Assembly: GCA_002110485.1 (NCBI GenBank)
Contig: MOWL01000051.1
Span: 124,001-188,000, forward strand
Reading direction: 5' to 3'
Source of the DNA: Emergomyces orientalis
Lineage: Eukaryota > Ascomycota > Eurotiomycetes > Onygenales > Ajellomycetaceae
Length of the DNA stretch: 64,000 nt
The position numbers and the translations under genes were made by a program. Shown here piece by piece: positions 10,348-21,978 of the stretch. Below the pieces are notes generated by a model. The model saw nothing but the letters and a program-made list of their open reading frames with translations, did no database searches and was not told where the DNA came from. Numbering within the stretch: the stretch's first letter is position 1; every line of letters begins with the position of its first letter.

Positions 10348-12533
10348 ATCTAGATCTGATGAGATTTTATTGTTTCTGACTGATCTTGATAGATAACTAG
10401 ATGTAATAAAGATTATCTGTAACATGGCCATGAATATATAGCTTTTGTTAACTATCATGTCAAATCAACAATATATAAATGTTTAAAAAACAGCTTGGCA
10501 TCTAAACTTTTTTAGAAAGATGATGTGTAATATCAAATTACTATCTAGAAAGTTACTTTGCTGACTTGAATATTGCAGATTTTCTATAGCAACTTTGTAT
10601 CTCAAGCAGACTGTTATAGTATTCAGATCACAGTGTGATAATATTCTTTTCTTTTCTTCTTATATATCATTGTTTTTGATATTTCTCTGAATTCTTCTTG
10701 TGCTATGAGTACATACAGTTAATTACATTGCTAAAAGCCTGGTATATCATCTTATTTCATTTACTTTTTTCTCCCACAACAGCAGAGAAAGTAGCAACTT
10801 ATATATAACTAACTATTGCTTACACTATTATTAGTTAGTCAACATCCTAGGTCTGCATGATAATGTACCACATATAGAGAATGCGGGCGGGGTATTCAAA
10901 AACTCAATTAGCTCTTAAAATCCATACTTCATGCAATGTTACATGAACCCGGGGCAGAGATGTCAGATAATATTTCTCAGGCGCTCTTTAAGCTTTCTAG
11001 ATATTACTTCTTTCAACCATTGAATTAGGTACTTTAAACTATATTGGATAGATATTAAATTACTGAATGTACTGGGCTTGTACCAGGTAGCTGAGTGAAA
11101 TGCAGAAACTGTGCCATTCTGGCTCTGGCTGCTAAGGTTCCTGAACTAAGAACTACGGGGGGATATTCTGGTACACGTACTGCTACTACGCTGCTGCTTG
11201 CGGTGCTGAAACGTACCTAGGTACCTCATTTCCCATAGGGTACCTGGGTTACCTAGGTAGTTCCAGTCGGTGCCGCAATGAGTGCCGCGTAAGCATGGGG
11301 TAAATACCTAGTTACCTTCTCTACAATTCAACTCCAACCGAAATAAACTTCCGGTTGGCCGTGACAAACCCATGACCTTGGGTTTTTCATTTATACGTCA
11401 CGTTACTATGTAGGTAAAGCTCTGACCTTGGTTCAGCGGTTTTTAGTTCTAATTTTAAGCAAAGGGGGGAAGGGAAATCACATTCAACCGCAGCTAACTA
11501 CCAAGGTAAGGATCAGGTCACTGACTACAACGTGTAGGGGCACTCCCACCAACCCCGGCGAGTGACCTGTGGACTACTACGAACAGAGTGAATATCGGCT
11601 TACCCGGCGGCATTGCGGTCAGCTCTTAACTAATCCGCTGGCCTGCTATAAAGTGGCCACAAATCTAGGCAGTCTTCTCAGTAGGCAACAATGCCTCCAA
11701 TATGCCTCGGAAAACGGGGGGAACTCCATCACCCAAGGGAAAATTTGCCGCCCCAGCGGAAGCTAACAAGCGGAGCGGATAGACGAACCTAAGCAAAGGG
11801 CACATGATCCCCAAAACCAATTTCAGCCCCGCAAAGACTTGTGGGGAGAGAGTAAAAAGCAATAGCTACCACCTACCGCGCGGCTGGTTAATAGATTTGG
11901 TTGGAAATTAAGTTGCCAAGTCGAAAGCTTCCAGGGCAGCAGATTGCAGGAATTGTGTGGACTGCATCGTTCTCTAGGGTACCTCTACAGAAGGGAACAA
12001 CCTCACGTCACGGCCCAGTCAATGACGAAGCACGGAGCATATCATGCAAGTTTGTTTCAGGCAGGGTAGCAGAGCAAAAATGCCAGAATCAGAATGTACC
12101 TCTTTGCCAGCCCGGATCGCTTGCAACGTTCTTCTCAAAGCCAATTTGCTTACCACCATCGGAGGGAGGGAATTCCATATGATCCTTTTAAAACGCGGGG
12201 TAGCTATACAAGAAGCTACTCCCGTGGGGATTTTGGTTCAGCCCGGACTTTTGGCCCCCCAGGTTCCCGAGCTTCGGGTAATTCGCTGATGCAACATTGC
12301 ATCCAGAGTTCCGAGAAACTTTCATTGACAAAAAAAGGGTACACGGGACGCTGGGGATGTTTTAATTGTGGCGTCCTCCTGCAAAGGTATAAGTATGAGC
12401 TCCTTTCTGCTCAAGAAGCAGTTTGTTTTCTACACAACACAAGTGATATAGCATTGTTCTAAATAAAGCCTTACTTCTTCAATTTCCTTCATAGCTTACG
12501 GTTCTTCCAGAACACAAACCACTTCAATTCAAA
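10348..12533. other. Intergenic region: AT-rich repeat border, then promoter of the downstream gene
   Basis: 10348-11000 is AT-rich without recognisable coding sequence. From about 11000 the base composition rises toward that of the genes. A cluster of TACCTAGGTA-like palindromes lies at 11212-11260. A TATA-like TATAAGTA is at 12388-12395, about 140 bp upstream of the start codon at 12534. Several short open frames occur at 11570-12460 but none has recognisable features. Confidence 0.5.
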
Positions 12534-12995
12534 ATGCATTTCTCCAAGGTCATTGCTCCTGTTTTCGCCCTCCTCGGCGCTGTATCTGCTGCCCCTGGGC
12601 CCAAGAGATCTACCGCTGTTGCCTCCGCCATCCAGGAGTACCAGGCTGCCGCCGAGAAAGCTTATAACCTGGCCATAGAGAATGGCTGCGACTGGGTTGG
12701 TATGTATAAAGCCAGGTTCCAAAAACGAAAAAATAAAATAGTTCATCTATTTTGAAGATATGGGCTTAACTGACACTGCCGAACAGCCTGTGCCGGGGCC
12801 CTTTCGGCCTCCTTTGCCGCCTGCGGTGCTGCCGCGTCAGAGCTAGGCATGAGTAAGTTATTTCTTGACAGATTTATTCATTCTTCTTTCTACTTGAAAT
12901 ACGACTGATTTTGCCCTCAAGATCCTTCTCTCGATCTCGCTTGCGTGGCTGCTGCAGGCCAAGTTGCTGAGTCTGGCTGTTCCGGGTGCTTGTAA
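12534..12995 (+). CDS. Small secreted cysteine-rich protein, CBP1-like (saposin-like candidate)
   Basis: Three exons (12534-12699, 12787-12852, 12922-12995) with canonical GTATGT and GTAAGT donors give 101 residues ending at TAA. The first 20 residues are a clear signal peptide ending VSAAP. The mature part is short, rich in Ala, and has six cysteines in an alternating pattern inside predicted helices, with a GCDWV motif near residue 52. Size, signal peptide, six cysteines and helix-rich composition match the fungal calcium-binding protein family typified by Histoplasma CBP1, a secreted virulence factor with a saposin-like fold. That link is from remembered family features; an unrelated small secreted protein remains possible. 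The gene sits between a gypsy-rich island and a solo copia LTR 270 bp downstream. Protein expected to be extracellular. Confidence 0.6.
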
Positions 12996-13264
12996 GGAAC
13001 TGCATGTGTGAAAGAATTAGGTTTGGTGTGGGCGGAGATGTCATAAGAGGTAGTGAAGTGCAGGACATTGGAAAATACAAATTCTACTGCTGCTTAACCC
13101 CTTTTACTAAGTCTTCTTGCCCCTTGCCATGTTGATATTTCGATTGTTTTGCGCAATTTGACCATGTTACTCGTAGTTTGCCCCGTTTGACTTTTTTTTT
13201 CTTTTTCGCGGTTATTCGATGCTTCTTCTGTAGTATATATAAGCCTGTTTCGATACTTTGCACG

Positions 13265-13596
13265 TATGAGAGATTTTTAAATGGTAGAATGTTCGCGTAC
13301 GAATGAAAAAGTGAAGTTAAAAATTGAATTTTTTGGGCTCCCTGCTCTTCCATATCTACAGGTTTTCCACGGCTTTTTATAACCATGAATCTCTCACTAG
13401 CTATATTACAAAATATGCCCATATAGGGGCATGTTACATACAATAATCAATAGTCTGTCATATACCAAATGAAATATCCAAATTAGGTGGAAACTAGAAG
13501 AAAAATAACGATAGTAGATGGAGTGGCGTATTTGGTGGAGATTTGAATGGTTTGATGCATCCGTTTGGCGCTTGATTAATAATCAGGTGTTTGACA
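13265..13596 (-). repeat. Solo copia-type LTR
   Basis: 332 bp on the minus strand, matching the 333-bp LTRs at 55094-55426 and 60398-60730 nearly base for base. It is flanked by a perfect 5-bp duplication GCACG (13260-13264 and 13597-13601), which independently fixes the LTR ends as TGTCAA...CTCATA. It is the footprint left when an inserted element recombined out between its LTRs. Confidence 0.93.
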
Positions 13597-15671
13597 GCAC
13601 GATACCAACCGATACCAGCTGATATACACATCGGATTGAATTACGGAAACTCGTTCTCTTTGTTTCATTCTCTTTGTTTCATTCTCTCTACTTCATTCTA
13701 GAATATATTTTAAAAAGAAATTTGAAATCACAATTCAACGTAGTAGTAAATGACTGCAAATGGGTGCTCATTTATTACTAGTAGTATTCAATATTCAAGT
13801 ATCTGCAGCTTATTAGGTGATATGAAACCAGCGCAATTGTGCAAGTACTACAATTTCCTTTTATGAAAAGCTAGATATATCACTAGTAGTACTAGTATCT
13901 ATCAATGATAGGATATGACGTTCATGTATTGTATGTACTTCATACAATTATTAGATAGTTTTGTGAATGAACTTGCTGTGCAACCATTGGATCTTAATTT
14001 TTCAATCTTGCCCTCTTGACTGGCTGGCCAATCGACATATGGGTAGCCTAGAGATCAAAAATTTGTTAGTACGCAACTTAGCAGTCACTGAATTGGCAGT
14101 ATCAGCCAATAACTGTCCATGCTACCTAAGCTGAATTTAGTTTGACCGTAACTATTATTTTGACCCCTTGAGTTAAGCTCGAACAAAGGGCCCGAGCCGT
14201 TAACTAGTTACCAAAACGCTAATTACGCCACAGCCGACTCCCCGAACACGTGCCGTCAATGCCATATCGGATTCGCCACGCTAACCTCAAAAACGGCAAA
14301 ACATATCATGATACTTTATTTTTTTTACCTTTACTTTTACTTTTATTTATTTTTAATGGTTTCCAAGGTTCAATCAGGGTACACACATCCAGAATGGGCT
14401 CTTTTGCCGGGATTCGCGGATACAAGGAACACATCCGGTGCAACAAGGCTGTGGACAGCATCATGGACAAATATCAAAAAATGCAAAATATTGATCTGGC
14501 TGCCGTGTTGGACTAACCACTGCGCAAAGAATCATATCATAAGCACCAAACTAGGTGCCTACTTACCTACCTTCCTCCCTTGGTAGATTCCTAGGTACTA
14601 GTATGTACAGTACATAAAAGGGCACACAAACAGACAGACACAAAACCAAACAATGGCCTCCACCGCCGTGGGGGGTTCCATATCCATCCGGTGTCAGACT
14701 GCCCCGGTGGGAGGACCCCGTCAACCCACGCGAGAGGAATCACCCTCTGATTGGCTTCTTCCCAGCTTGCGAACTCCTGTGCTCAGTAGCCTTATTAGAG
14801 ACCGTCAGGGTCATGGGGCTTGGGAATATTATGCAATAATAAAATAATAGGCCTGGGAGTACGGATTACTATCATGCTATGTGGTTGAACCCACTTCAAG
14901 TGAGCCTTGATCCGCCAACGGCGAGACGGGGGGGGAACTTGGAACGTTTCCAGTCGGGTCTGCTGGTTGTCCAGCTACAAGCATATGCTCAACTCGTTGG
15001 TTCTTGTTGGTCTTCTTCTTCGAGTGGCTGTTCTCCACCAATTCTTGGCTGGAGAGAGACCGGGGGGGAAGGCCAAGGGAAAAAGAAGAAAAAAAGAGAA
15101 AAAAAAGAATGAGGAACAGTAGAAGTGATGCCAATAATATTATGCCTTTATGGTTATCTTTCTCATGTAATCGCGTCAAGTCACCAGCCCTGCCTGCCAC
15201 TTTGCGCGTCTAACCCGCTGGCTGGGAATTCGATTGATATACACAGTAAGTGCTTCATTTTGCCACCTCCCCCACTCTAGCTGTGATGAAAATAATATAA
15301 TTCCCAGCAATCCCAGCGATCCTAGCGGGACCCTGGCATGTGGCTTGACAGCTCTCTAAGGTTGAACAATAAAGAATAATGCACGGGCAGAGACGGTACG
15401 CTATCATTGGCACCTGTTTCCCTGCTGTCTTTCTTGCAAATTCTCCATCTGCAGATAATAAAGGAGTTCTTCAATCCGCTTCTCTACCGATACGACATAC
15501 ATTTGAGTTATATAATTTTGGTCTGTATAAATTGCATTATACATGTTCATGCTACGTTCGTTTGAACATATTTTTTTGGCCCGCTATCCTCTTGTCCACT
15601 GCGGGGGTTGACAGTTGAGAAATGAGCCTTAGCCACCCTCCCTACCCGCCATCCCAGTCTTGTTGTTCAAG
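13597..15671. other. Intergenic region, no supported gene
   Basis: Contains a short tandem repeat of TTCTCTTTGTTTCA (about 13652-13690) and TACCTAGGTA-like palindromes near 14570-14600. A TATA-like CATAAAAG at about 14614 precedes a short open frame at 14653-14847 that has no recognisable features and is not called. The last part is the promoter of the 15672 gene. Confidence 0.5.
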
Positions 15672-17399
15672 ATGTTTTTATCAATAATTCGCGAGAGCTG
15701 GGCGTGCTTCACTGCGCTCGAGAGGCGCAATATAACCCTGTACATCGTGGGTATTATGCTCTACAAGTTCGGGCTAGAGGCCTTCAACGGATCCATTGTT
15801 GCACTTGCCACCAACAGATACGACTATGATGCCTTCGTCTCGAACTCGACTTCCAAGACCTTTGAGCGAGTTGGGCTCCTTACTGGACTCAACCAGGCAT
15901 TCCAGTGTATAGGTGCCATCCTTATAGCACCCCTCGTCCGCAGAGCTCCCACCAAGTTGGTGCTGGCTATTTCGGTTCTCGCTTTTGGTCTTTTCACCGC
16001 AGTGCTCCTTATCGTGGATGCCAGTACCGGTGGGAAATTCGTGCCCGAGAATTTCCGCAAAAACCATCCCAGGAATGATTTCTCCTATTATGGGAAATAT
16101 AACACAGACGGCCTAATTCCCATCTATTCTGTTACGGGCATCGCCTACGGGATGGTAGAGCTTATCCGCCGTGTTATCCCAAGGGATATTGTTGGAGGAA
16201 ATGTCCAGAAGCTTCGTCGGTTGGATGCGCTGGTTCATATCTTTTATGAAATTGCTGGCACTAGCGGTGCCTTCTGCACTGCCCTGGCTCTAATCCCCAG
16301 GCTAGGAAATAACTACTCTTTCATAATTACCCCCGTTTGTTTTACCATGGCCGCCGGCACATGGTACTGCATAACCAACCTGGATTTCCAACCTCAAGCT
16401 CAAGATGTTCTTTCCGAACACCCCGCATATGTCAAAGCCATCCTCGGATCATTTCTACTATTTTTCGAATCCTTCTGGACCGGCGGCAAACTCATCTTCA
16501 CCAATCGACGATTCATCTGGCTGCTGCCCGGATACGCCATTGCACTCTATGGCCACCGTTATCTGGAAAACGGGATAGCACCAGCGATTGCCCGGCGATA
16601 TCTGGGCAACTCAGCTTGGTCGCAGCTGATCGTTGGAGGCTCGAACTTGGGCGAACTGTTAGGCGCGGCGTTTGTGTTCTTCTTTACAAATCTCATCACC
16701 ACGCCAATTCCATGGATCCGGCTTGATGCGATAATGTTATTGATCGTATGGTACCTGCCATTTTGGCACCCCCCACCCGGCCAGGTTGGTTATGCCTGGA
16801 TAGTTGCTGCCACCTTCCTCCCTATATCCTTCGGTTGGGCCGCCGGGGATGTATCTCTCGCTGCATACATCCAGGCGACATTAGCACGTGTGGAGTCGAA
16901 GACAAAGAACGTCTCCGCATTGGGTGCCGTGATGGCATTCCTCTACACCACCTACATCGTCCTGTACGCCATCACCTCCCCGGCCCTGGGCAGGTACATA
17001 GATCACGTCTTCAACGAGTCAGGCGGAGCCGAGAACGGCGGCGACATCCGACCGGCAATAATGAACATCGGCGCGGTTCAATTCACCATTCTGTCCGTTG
17101 TGATCTTGGCGGCGACATTTGTGCCGCAGGGTGCCTTCGCATTCAACCCACAGATGCTCTTCGACCAGCAGCTGGACACGGAGATAGTCAAGGCTAACAA
17201 GCTGGACAATGGGATCGATATGTCGAACCGCCGCAGCGACGGGGAGTATACTGATGGCTATTCTGCTCGCAATGGCAGCCGTTATGGTAGTCGTCATGGT
17301 AGTCGTCATGATAGTCGACACGGCAGTTCTCATGCCTACCGCCATGATACTCGTCAGGGTGGCTATCATGATGGCGGGCCCTATAAGAGTAATGCGTAG
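15672..17399 (+). CDS. Polytopic membrane protein, major-facilitator-like
   Basis: Intronless, 575 residues from the first ATG (15672). Hydropathy by eye gives about ten to twelve membrane spans, starting with ITLYIVGIMLYKFGLEAFNG and including paired segments such as AILGSFLLFFESFW and AIMLLIVWYLPFW, in the arrangement of the major facilitator superfamily. A cytoplasmic-looking loop with basic residues (NVQKLRRLD) lies in the middle. The hydrophilic tail (about residues 515-575) has short repeats of the type SRYGSRHGSRHDSRHGSSH, rich in Ser, Arg and His. It resembles a conserved but uncharacterised family in filamentous fungi; I cannot name a substrate. Likely in the plasma or an internal membrane. 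Confidence 0.8.
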   Translation: MFLSIIRESWACFTALERRNITLYIVGIMLYKFGLEAFNGSIVALATNRYDYDAFVSNSTSKTFERVGLLTGLNQAFQCIGAILIAPLVRRAPTKLVLAISVLAFGLFTAVLLIVDASTGGKFVPENFRKNHPRNDFSYYGKYNTDGLIPIYSVTGIAYGMVELIRRVIPRDIVGGNVQKLRRLDALVHIFYEIAGTSGAFCTALALIPRLGNNYSFIITPVCFTMAAGTWYCITNLDFQPQAQDVLSEHPAYVKAILGSFLLFFESFWTGGKLIFTNRRFIWLLPGYAIALYGHRYLENGIAPAIARRYLGNSAWSQLIVGGSNLGELLGAAFVFFFTNLITTPIPWIRLDAIMLLIVWYLPFWHPPPGQVGYAWIVAATFLPISFGWAAGDVSLAAYIQATLARVESKTKNVSALGAVMAFLYTTYIVLYAITSPALGRYIDHVFNESGGAENGGDIRPAIMNIGAVQFTILSVVILAATFVPQGAFAFNPQMLFDQQLDTEIVKANKLDNGIDMSNRRSDGEYTDGYSARNGSRYGSRHGSRHDSRHGSSHAYRHDTRQGGYHDGGPYKSNA

Positions 17400-18230
17400 T
17401 TTGCATGTACTCGGCTCCCTTTTTTTTCTTTGTTTCATTTGTCTTCCCCATTCGTCTAATGTCATGGTTCAGCAAGTCTCTCATCACATTTATTTTTCTT
17501 CATGCGGCGTTCTTGTCTTTGGCTACACTTACTCTATAACCCTCACTCAAAATCTTTTATAAACACAACCCCTATTCTGCGTCCTTATTTTGATACCCCT
17601 TTGCTGTAATCAGACGCAAAAAATATATGCTCGCCCGCTCAATATATCGCTGGCGAAATAAAATATGTACATAATTACACATGATACCCACCCCCTTTCG
17701 CACTCGTTTAGCCCATGGTCGGCCTCCACACCTACACTAGCTGTATAATGTGTGGTTTGTTTTCTATTGGTGTCTGGGATAGATGTATATAAGTATTAGC
17801 AGTTAGACCATGCGGTTCAATCATTCATTCACTGATAACATACCAGGACAGAAAATAATCCTCAGGCATTTTTAAATTCCCGTAGTAGTTATTGAATACT
17901 ACCTTGGCTAAGGATTTATATTCTGCACGCTAGAAATTCCGCCGCTTCTTACCACACGTACTACAATACGTAGCCTATATGAAGAGGAAATAGAGTACGG
18001 GTATTCTATTCTTGCAATGCATTGAAAAAGGGCTGAGTCATTCATGGTCAGAGTAATGAAGAAAGCGGACAAAATTGAAATGAATTTAAATAATAATAAA
18101 ATAAAAATAAGAGAAGAAGGAAGAAGAATGCAGTAAAACAGGAGTTGACAGAGGTGTATTTTGTATCATTAGACAAGGAAGACATATAAAACGTAAGAAG
18201 GCCAAATGAGGAAACCACGAGGAACCCATC
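17400..18230. other. Convergent intergenic region
   Basis: Separates the plus-strand membrane protein from the minus-strand ARPC3 gene, so it holds the 3' ends of both. AT-rich with homopolymer runs; no gene seen. Confidence 0.6.
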
Positions 18231-19214
18231 TCATAGATGTTTTCCCATGAACTTTCGTTTGGCAAAAGCGAGCCACCACTAGACGTGTTGAGAAATAACA
18301 AGTTAGCCGTTTATGTGCTAATCCAGAAAGGAAAATCAAATGGAAGTGGATATGGCAAAAATGTGCCTACTGTACCTTCGAGGGACCAACTCCTTCGGGG
18401 TATAAACGGGAATGTAATCGGATGGCAAGTTCTTGTCGGACTTGAGAGATGTATCTGGTACAAATGTATATAAGTTTTCCAGCCAATCCCAAGGGAAGTA
18501 AATAACATATTCTCTGTAGTGGAACATACTGTCTCAAAGTCTCTGCATCCTGGCGATCGCGGGGTGGTTCGAACGCCTGGTTAAGGGGGAAGGAGGCGTC
18601 GCCGGGGATCGCGAAGTGGTCGAGAGAAGTGTTGATAAGCACCTGTATGATATGGCATAATTGAGCGTCCTCAATCCGACATGATCCTAGCAATTAGAAC
18701 TAGCAAAAGATCTATCAAAGCCGTACCTTTTCCGCCTCCCTAGCAGCCATGCCCGGTTTAACTCTAGTCAGACACTCGCTCACGAAGAGGATGCCATATA
18801 TCAGCATGCGGTCGGCGGGGCCCTTGATTTCGAAATTGCGGAAGAATGTATTGGCGCGGTATAAGGAGAGGATTTCATCGAGGCAGTCGTAGGATTCACT
18901 GTCTGGATCTATGTTGAATTCTGAGGTGCCTGGCGGGAGTGTAGGGAGGGTGTAGGCAGGGCCACGCGTTCGGGTGCGGAGAGGAAGGAGGGGGAAATTT
19001 CCTAATTGATGGAAGACGTGTTAGAAATAAGGAAAAGTTCGGTTTATCTTAGTGGTAGCTGTATATATATATGTAATAAAATACCTATGGTTGGGACATC
19101 TGCCTCCTGGAGGAAGATAGAGTGGTATGCCTGGGGTTGTAGGGTCAGCGGGGAATTCGATCAATCAAGTGCAGGTAGAGAACTGTGAAGACAGGATTTC
19201 AAACCAACCGGCAT
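18231..19214 (-). CDS. arc18: Arp2/3 complex subunit 3 (ARPC3, p21-Arc)
   Basis: Six exons on the minus strand: 19214-19209, 19130-19085, 19001-18727, 18642-18530, 18454-18376, 18278-18231, giving 188 residues. The first exon codes only for Met-Pro; its donor GTTGGT is weak but restores the family N terminus MPAYHSIFL. Characteristic segments are YDCLDEILSLYRANTFFRNF, GPADRMLIYGILFVSECL, INTSLDHFAIPGDASFPLNQ, the basic RQELAIRLHSRLYP and the C-terminal WWLAFAKRKFMGKHL. The protein is a structural subunit of the seven-protein complex that nucleates branched actin filaments, acting at cortical actin patches during endocytosis and polar growth. It shares a 437-bp divergent promoter with the RFC3 gene. 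Length matches the family. Confidence 0.95.
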
Positions 19215-19651
19215 TTTCAAATGGGTTAATTTACGGTATGTTCCTGGGACTGAATTACTAGTTAGACTGCTGTTCCCTAGATATATCTCATCGTTTTCGT
19301 TGTCGTTGTCGTTGTTGTTGCCGCCGTCGTCGTCGTGGGTGTTGTCTCTTGCGGCTCCTGGGCAATGTCATGTGATGTCATTCTCCTGGCATCTGCAACG
19401 CTAGTCCATTTTAGATTTAGTCGCGGTGTATAGTTTTTCCGGCTCCTGGCTGCTTAACGCGACTTTTGTGGCTCAACGCGTCTATTGCAGAGTATCTGAT
19501 ATCAAGGTCAATATCAAGATCAGTGACAGTTTCCTACTTTCCTACGTATTTATTGCTGCTGCTCATACAATTCCCAACTACTAGGGCATATTTTTTTAGA
19601 TTCCAGGGTTGGAGATCATACAGCAAACATCCTTTCGATTTCACCGCCGTC
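19215..19651. promoter_or_regulatory. Divergent promoter ARPC3 / RFC3 with MluI cell-cycle box
   Basis: 437 bp between the two start codons. Contains a perfect ACGCGT at 19476-19481 and an ACGCGA-type near-match at about 19456-19462. ACGCGT is the binding site of the MBF (Mbp1-Swi6) G1/S factor, which controls DNA-replication genes in ascomycetes, fitting RFC3. A CGT/TTG-rich trinucleotide stretch lies at about 19286-19342. Confidence 0.6.
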
Positions 19652-21170
19652 ATGTCGGACTTCGAAGATGAAATGGATGTGGATGCCCCGCAGTCCAAAC
19701 ATACAGTCCAGTTCAGTTCTGATAATACCAATGCAAGAGGCAAAAGAATAGCTGCTGACCTTCCTGTTGAAGCAGAGGACAATCTGCCATGGTGATATTT
19801 CCTTAAATCGTATCACTTTCATCTTTCTGGTTGGTCTACGTGAGCTAATAGTTTACTCGGGAAGGGTCGAAAAGTACCGCCCAAATACCCTAGAAGAGGT
19901 ATCCGGGCACCACGACATCATTGGTACTATTAACAGATTTATCGATACAAATGTAAGTGATCAAAAGTCATTGGCCATTGGCATTGCTTCGAAAATTGAC
20001 CGGGCTAATTGTTTGTCTAGCGATTACCTCATTTGCTGCTCTATGGTCCTCCAGGAACGGGGAAAACTTCAACCATCCTTGCCCTAGCACGGCGGATATA
20101 TGGAGTGAAGAATATGCGACAGATGGTCCTAGAGCTGAATGCCAGCGATGACAGAGGAATTGACGTTGTCAGAGACCAGATCAAAACCTTCGCCAGTTCG
20201 TCTTCCACCCTTCCTCTTTTATCTACATATTGTGTTATTGGGAATTGTGGAATTGACAAGGAATATTCTATACTCTAGGCACCAAACAAATATTCTCTAT
20301 GGCTCCAGCTGCCAAATCAGAATCAACTCTTGGTGCATTTAAACTAATTATCCTAGATGAAGCCGATGCCATGACCGCCACTGCACAGATGGCACTCCGT
20401 CGGATCATGGAAAAGTATACGGCAAACACTCGATTTTGTATCATTGCGAACTACACACACAAGCTCTCTCCCGCCTTGCTATCGCGATGTACCCGATTCA
20501 GGTTTAGTCCGTTGAAAGAGAAAGATATCCGCGTTCTAGTGGACCAGGTCATCGAAAAGGAGCAGGTACGAATACAGGCTGAAGCGATTGATAGCCTTGT
20601 GAAGTTGAGCAAGGGAGACATGCGACGAGCTTTGAACGTACTCCAGGCATGCCATGCAAGCAGTAAGCTGACGAACAAACGCTTCCTAATGCTGATCAAT
20701 ACATACCGTTTCTTAACTAATAAATGATTTACTTTTCTTCAGGTATACCCCTTCCCATTAAAAACGCTTCGAAGGACCAGCGCACTCCCGAGCATGAGAC
20801 CATCACGGATGAGACGATCTACACCTGCATTGCAGCCCCACATCCTTCTGACATCAAAACGATAATCACCGCACTATTAACAACCAGCGACGTCACATCA
20901 TGTCTGAACACAATCAAAACATTGAAATCCAACAAGGGGCTTGCCTTGGCGGATATCTTGACGGCAATATCAGCAGAGCTGCAACGCATTGAGGTACCTG
21001 CGGCAACGCGGATAGTCTGGATGGAAGGGCTTGCAGATATCGAATGGCGCCTAGCTGGCGGTGGAGGGGAAATGGTGCAGACGGGCGGGCTGGTTGGAGT
21101 GGTACGCGGAGGATGTGAGTTAGCAGGAAAACTGGATATGCGCCAAACTACCTTGCCTATGGAAATATGA
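19652..21170 (+). CDS. rfc3: Replication factor C subunit 3 (clamp-loader ATPase)
   Basis: Five exons (19652-19791, 19865-19952, 20021-20195, 20279-20662, 20743-21170) give 404 residues. Features in order: an acidic N terminus (MSDFEDEMDVD), the RFC box WVEKYRP, Walker A GPPGTGKTST, NASDDRGIDVVR, Walker B LIILDEADAM, sensor and arginine-finger region CIIANYTHKLSPALLSRCTR, then the collar domain. The protein is one of the small subunits of the heteropentamer that loads PCNA on primer-template junctions; nuclear, DNA replication and repair. The WVEKYRP motif spans the first intron, supporting that splice. The start was chosen for the family-typical acidic N terminus. The MCB element upstream suggests G1/S regulation. 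Confidence 0.96.
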
Positions 21171-21978
21171 TATCACACACATATTCAACACCATAACGAG
21201 GCGCTGGATTAAATTATCGCAGTATACATTTCATGCTCTTCTTGGATGACTGGATGATTTGGACTAACTTTCGGGCGTTAAAAACCATGAACCATTCCTT
21301 TTGATCCATCGCTTGGCTATAGTTTGTTGCGAACTCAAAAGTAAACCGAAAGTCTATCGTCCGAGAAAGGACACCGAACACCCAAGCATCGGGCGGTCGG
21401 AAGTGGGGGAAGTCTACTTACACTTCTCTGTCCTCTACCAGACATACAAGAAGTGGGGGAATATTAACGATGCAATGTAGTTACATCGCTCCCAGCCTAT
21501 GCCATTCTTTTTAGCAAGGTGTTTTCCATATTCGCGAGTCCATTTTCCTGGTGTGTAGTTAAAGGATGCAAAAGTTGAAAAATCGAAAAATATACGTACA
21601 GTACTATAATAAAATAAAATAAAATTTTATCTGTAGAATTACTCCCAATAATTGCTTCCTATCAGTCCCATTGATTCTTTATTATCTTTGTGAACTTTCG
21701 GCTGCCCCTCATCTCCGATTAGCCCCGAGCTTGTTTTTTCTCCCCCGCCGCTTATCTCCAACTTTTTCTGTATTTAAGCCTTCGAATACTCCAGTCATTA
21801 ATACACGAGTTTCAGCGGTTGGGAGCACAACGAAGAAGCGTCTGTTTATTTCCATATTCCAAGGTTCCAAGTCATCTCCCGTCTACCGACGCATAAAATC
21901 CTGATCACACAAAAAGCACATCTCATGTACAGGTACATATACCATACCAATTGAGACCCCAAATTCCGTTCCCCCGCC
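21171..21978. other. Intergenic region
   Basis: 3' end of RFC3 followed by the promoter of the phosphatase-like gene; a 12-bp unit GAAGTGGGGGAA is repeated at about 21400 and 21451. No gene. Confidence 0.5.

Noticed and set aside
14653..14847. Short frame behind a TATA-like box
   Set aside because: 64 codons, no conserved feature or cysteine pattern; cannot be separated from chance.
15660..15671. TTG start four codons upstream for the membrane protein
   Set aside because: Non-ATG start without support; the ATG at 15672 is the natural first start codon.
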